Shown piece after piece: positions 6,100 to 6,614 of a DNA stretch of 6,614 nucleotides; position 1 is the stretch's first letter; every line of letters starts with the position of its first letter. The notes under the pieces were generated by a model. It saw only the letters and a program-made list of their open reading frames with translations, did no database searches and was not told where the DNA came from. Position numbers and translations under genes: made by a program. The stretch comes from an uncultured bacterium (GTDB taxonomy: Bacteria; Planctomycetota; Planctomycetia; Pirellulales; UBA1268), in assembly GCA_937959175.1 (NCBI GenBank), contig CALGAS010000042.1:1-6614 (forward strand). Reading direction: 5' to 3'.

Positions 6100-6104
6100 C
6101 CTCC
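6100..6104 (-). promoter_or_regulatory. Ribosome binding site of the thioredoxin-fold gene
   Basis: CCTCC on the plus strand reads GGAGG on the coding strand, 9 nt before the ATG at 6090. It is the strongest Shine-Dalgarno match in the window and excludes the longer TTG start in practice. Confidence 0.8.
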
Positions 6105-6234
6105 AGGTCGCCCAGACCCCCATTTCATCGGGCGGAGACGATCCGCCCCGCGAGGGTTCGTGGGCCAAAACTCGGGCAAAAGGCTAGCGGTCAGTGGCCA
6201 ACCTGTAAAACTGCGCCGCCTTCGCCGGTTGTGC

Positions 6235-6346
6235 AGCCCCCCCAGATTCACCCGGCGCGACACGCCGACTGGACTTACGTCACGGGGCTTATCCGTTTTC
6301 GGAGGCGCCGGGGCTCCCGGAAGCCGTCAGACCGGCCTCCGGCCGG
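6235..6346. other. Run of consecutive hairpins in the intergenic region
   Basis: Four inverted repeats follow one another. First is a nested structure with AGCCCC (6235-6240)/GGGGCT (6284-6289) outside, CCAG (6242-6245)/CTGG (6269-6272), and CGGCG (6253-6257)/CGCCG (6263-6267) inside. Next come TCCG-TTTT-CGGA (6292-6303), CCGGG-GCT-CCCGG (6308-6320) and CCGGCC-TCC-GGCCGG (6332-6346). No ORF here looks genuine. Some short stems are expected by chance at this GC content; the close succession is the notable part. The region lies upstream of the minus-strand thioredoxin gene, so it could hold its promoter and leader, but I cannot identify promoter boxes. From 6091 to 6234, apart from the RBS, I see nothing definable. 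Confidence 0.45.
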
Positions 6347-6426
6347 GGGACACTTGAGGGATCCGGCCACTTCGTGAACACGCCGCCCTCACGCACCCGC
6401 ATGCCGTGTGTATCTACCCATAGAAG

Positions 6427-6448
6427 CCCCCCGGCGCGAGCCGGGGGG
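6427..6448. other. Strong GC hairpin with GCGA tetraloop
   Basis: CCCCCCGGC (6427-6435) pairs perfectly with GCCGGGGGG (6440-6448) around a GCGA loop, which is a stable GNRA tetraloop if transcribed on the plus strand. No T-run follows on the plus strand, so a standard intrinsic terminator is not supported. The right arm merges into the first copy of the 55-bp direct repeat, so the hairpin may be one edge of that element. Confidence 0.6.
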
Positions 6449-6614
6449 ACGGCGGGCCATTGGGCGAGAGACGCCCCCGAAAGCCCGATGAACCGTTCAC
6501 CACCAGAAAGCCCAATCCGCGTTCACCGCCGAACGTCCCGTGGTGGCTTTTCATGCTCCCCGGGGGGACGGCGGGCCGTTGGGCGAGAGACGCCCCCGAA
6601 AGCCCGATGAACCG
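6441..6614. repeat. 55-bp direct repeat, two copies at 119-bp spacing, running to the window end
   Basis: Copy 1 (6441-6495) and copy 2 (6560-6614) differ at one base only, A6459 against G6578. Each contains a perfect hairpin GGGCG-AGAGA-CGCCC (6462-6476 and 6581-6595). Between the copies there is a weaker echo: gaaagcccgatgaaccgttcacc (from 6479, key parts gaaagccc and gttcacc) recurs imperfectly from 6506. The 119-bp period is not a multiple of three, so the ORF at 6374-6610 reads the two copies in different frames, which argues against coding. Copy 2 ends exactly at the last base; the true array may continue beyond it. Confidence 0.85.

Noticed and set aside
6169..6420. Promoter of the thioredoxin-fold gene
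   Set aside because: I could not find a convincing -35/-10 pair on the minus strand at suitable spacing, so none is annotated.
6374..6610. Plus-strand ORF at the 3' end
   Set aside because: It crosses both 55-bp repeat copies in different frames and has no start signal or recognisable protein.
6427..6614. CRISPR array
   Set aside because: The repeated unit is 55 bp with a single 64-bp gap and only two copies, and no cas genes are present; this does not fit CRISPR repeat and spacer sizes.

Overview
The window is a GC-rich bacterial fragment with dense coding and occasional GTG/TTG start candidates. The family set is an archaeal-type phosphoglycerate mutase, a TatC with an oversized periplasmic loop, a DUF420 membrane protein, and an exported thioredoxin with a CQHC site. 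Together with long GC-rich intergenic repeats, this fits a planctomycete (Pirellulales-like) best. The placement is inferred from gene content and style; no marker gene proves it.

Layout: bases 1-328 hold two copies of a 146-bp tandem repeat plus a partial third copy, without a credible gene. A plus-strand pair follows: apgM (410-1615, glycolysis) and tatC (1650-2705, Tat protein export), 34 bp apart and possibly co-transcribed. A minus-strand DUF420 gene (2681-3280) converges on tatC, and the two coding regions overlap by 25 bp. A plus-strand tRNA-Leu(UAA) lies at 3382-3467. The stretch from 3468 to 3945 holds a strong composite inverted repeat (3532-3599) with two partly exclusive pairings and a weakly supported small lipoprotein-like ORF. 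A plus-strand methyl-accepting chemotaxis protein with almost no periplasmic sensor (3946-5190) meets, 3 bp away, a minus-strand secreted thioredoxin-fold protein (5194-6090). The last 520 bases hold no convincing gene; they contain a run of hairpins (6235-6346), a 9-bp GC hairpin with a GCGA loop (6427-6448), and a 55-bp direct repeat at 119-bp spacing that runs to the last base.

The genes do not form one pathway. The common thread is envelope and housekeeping work: export (TatC), a possible oxidase-assembly membrane protein (DUF420), extracytoplasmic thiol chemistry (thioredoxin), signalling (MCP) and central metabolism (apgM). I see no defence system, CRISPR array, transposase or other clear novel multi-gene system. 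The items most worth a second look are the non-coding ones (terminal repeats, the 3532-3599 structure, the hairpin run) and three protein architectures: the TatC loop insertion, the sensor-poor orphan MCP and the degenerate second thioredoxin domain. Because both ends fall inside repeats, the window may be a whole contig whose assembly stopped at repeats.
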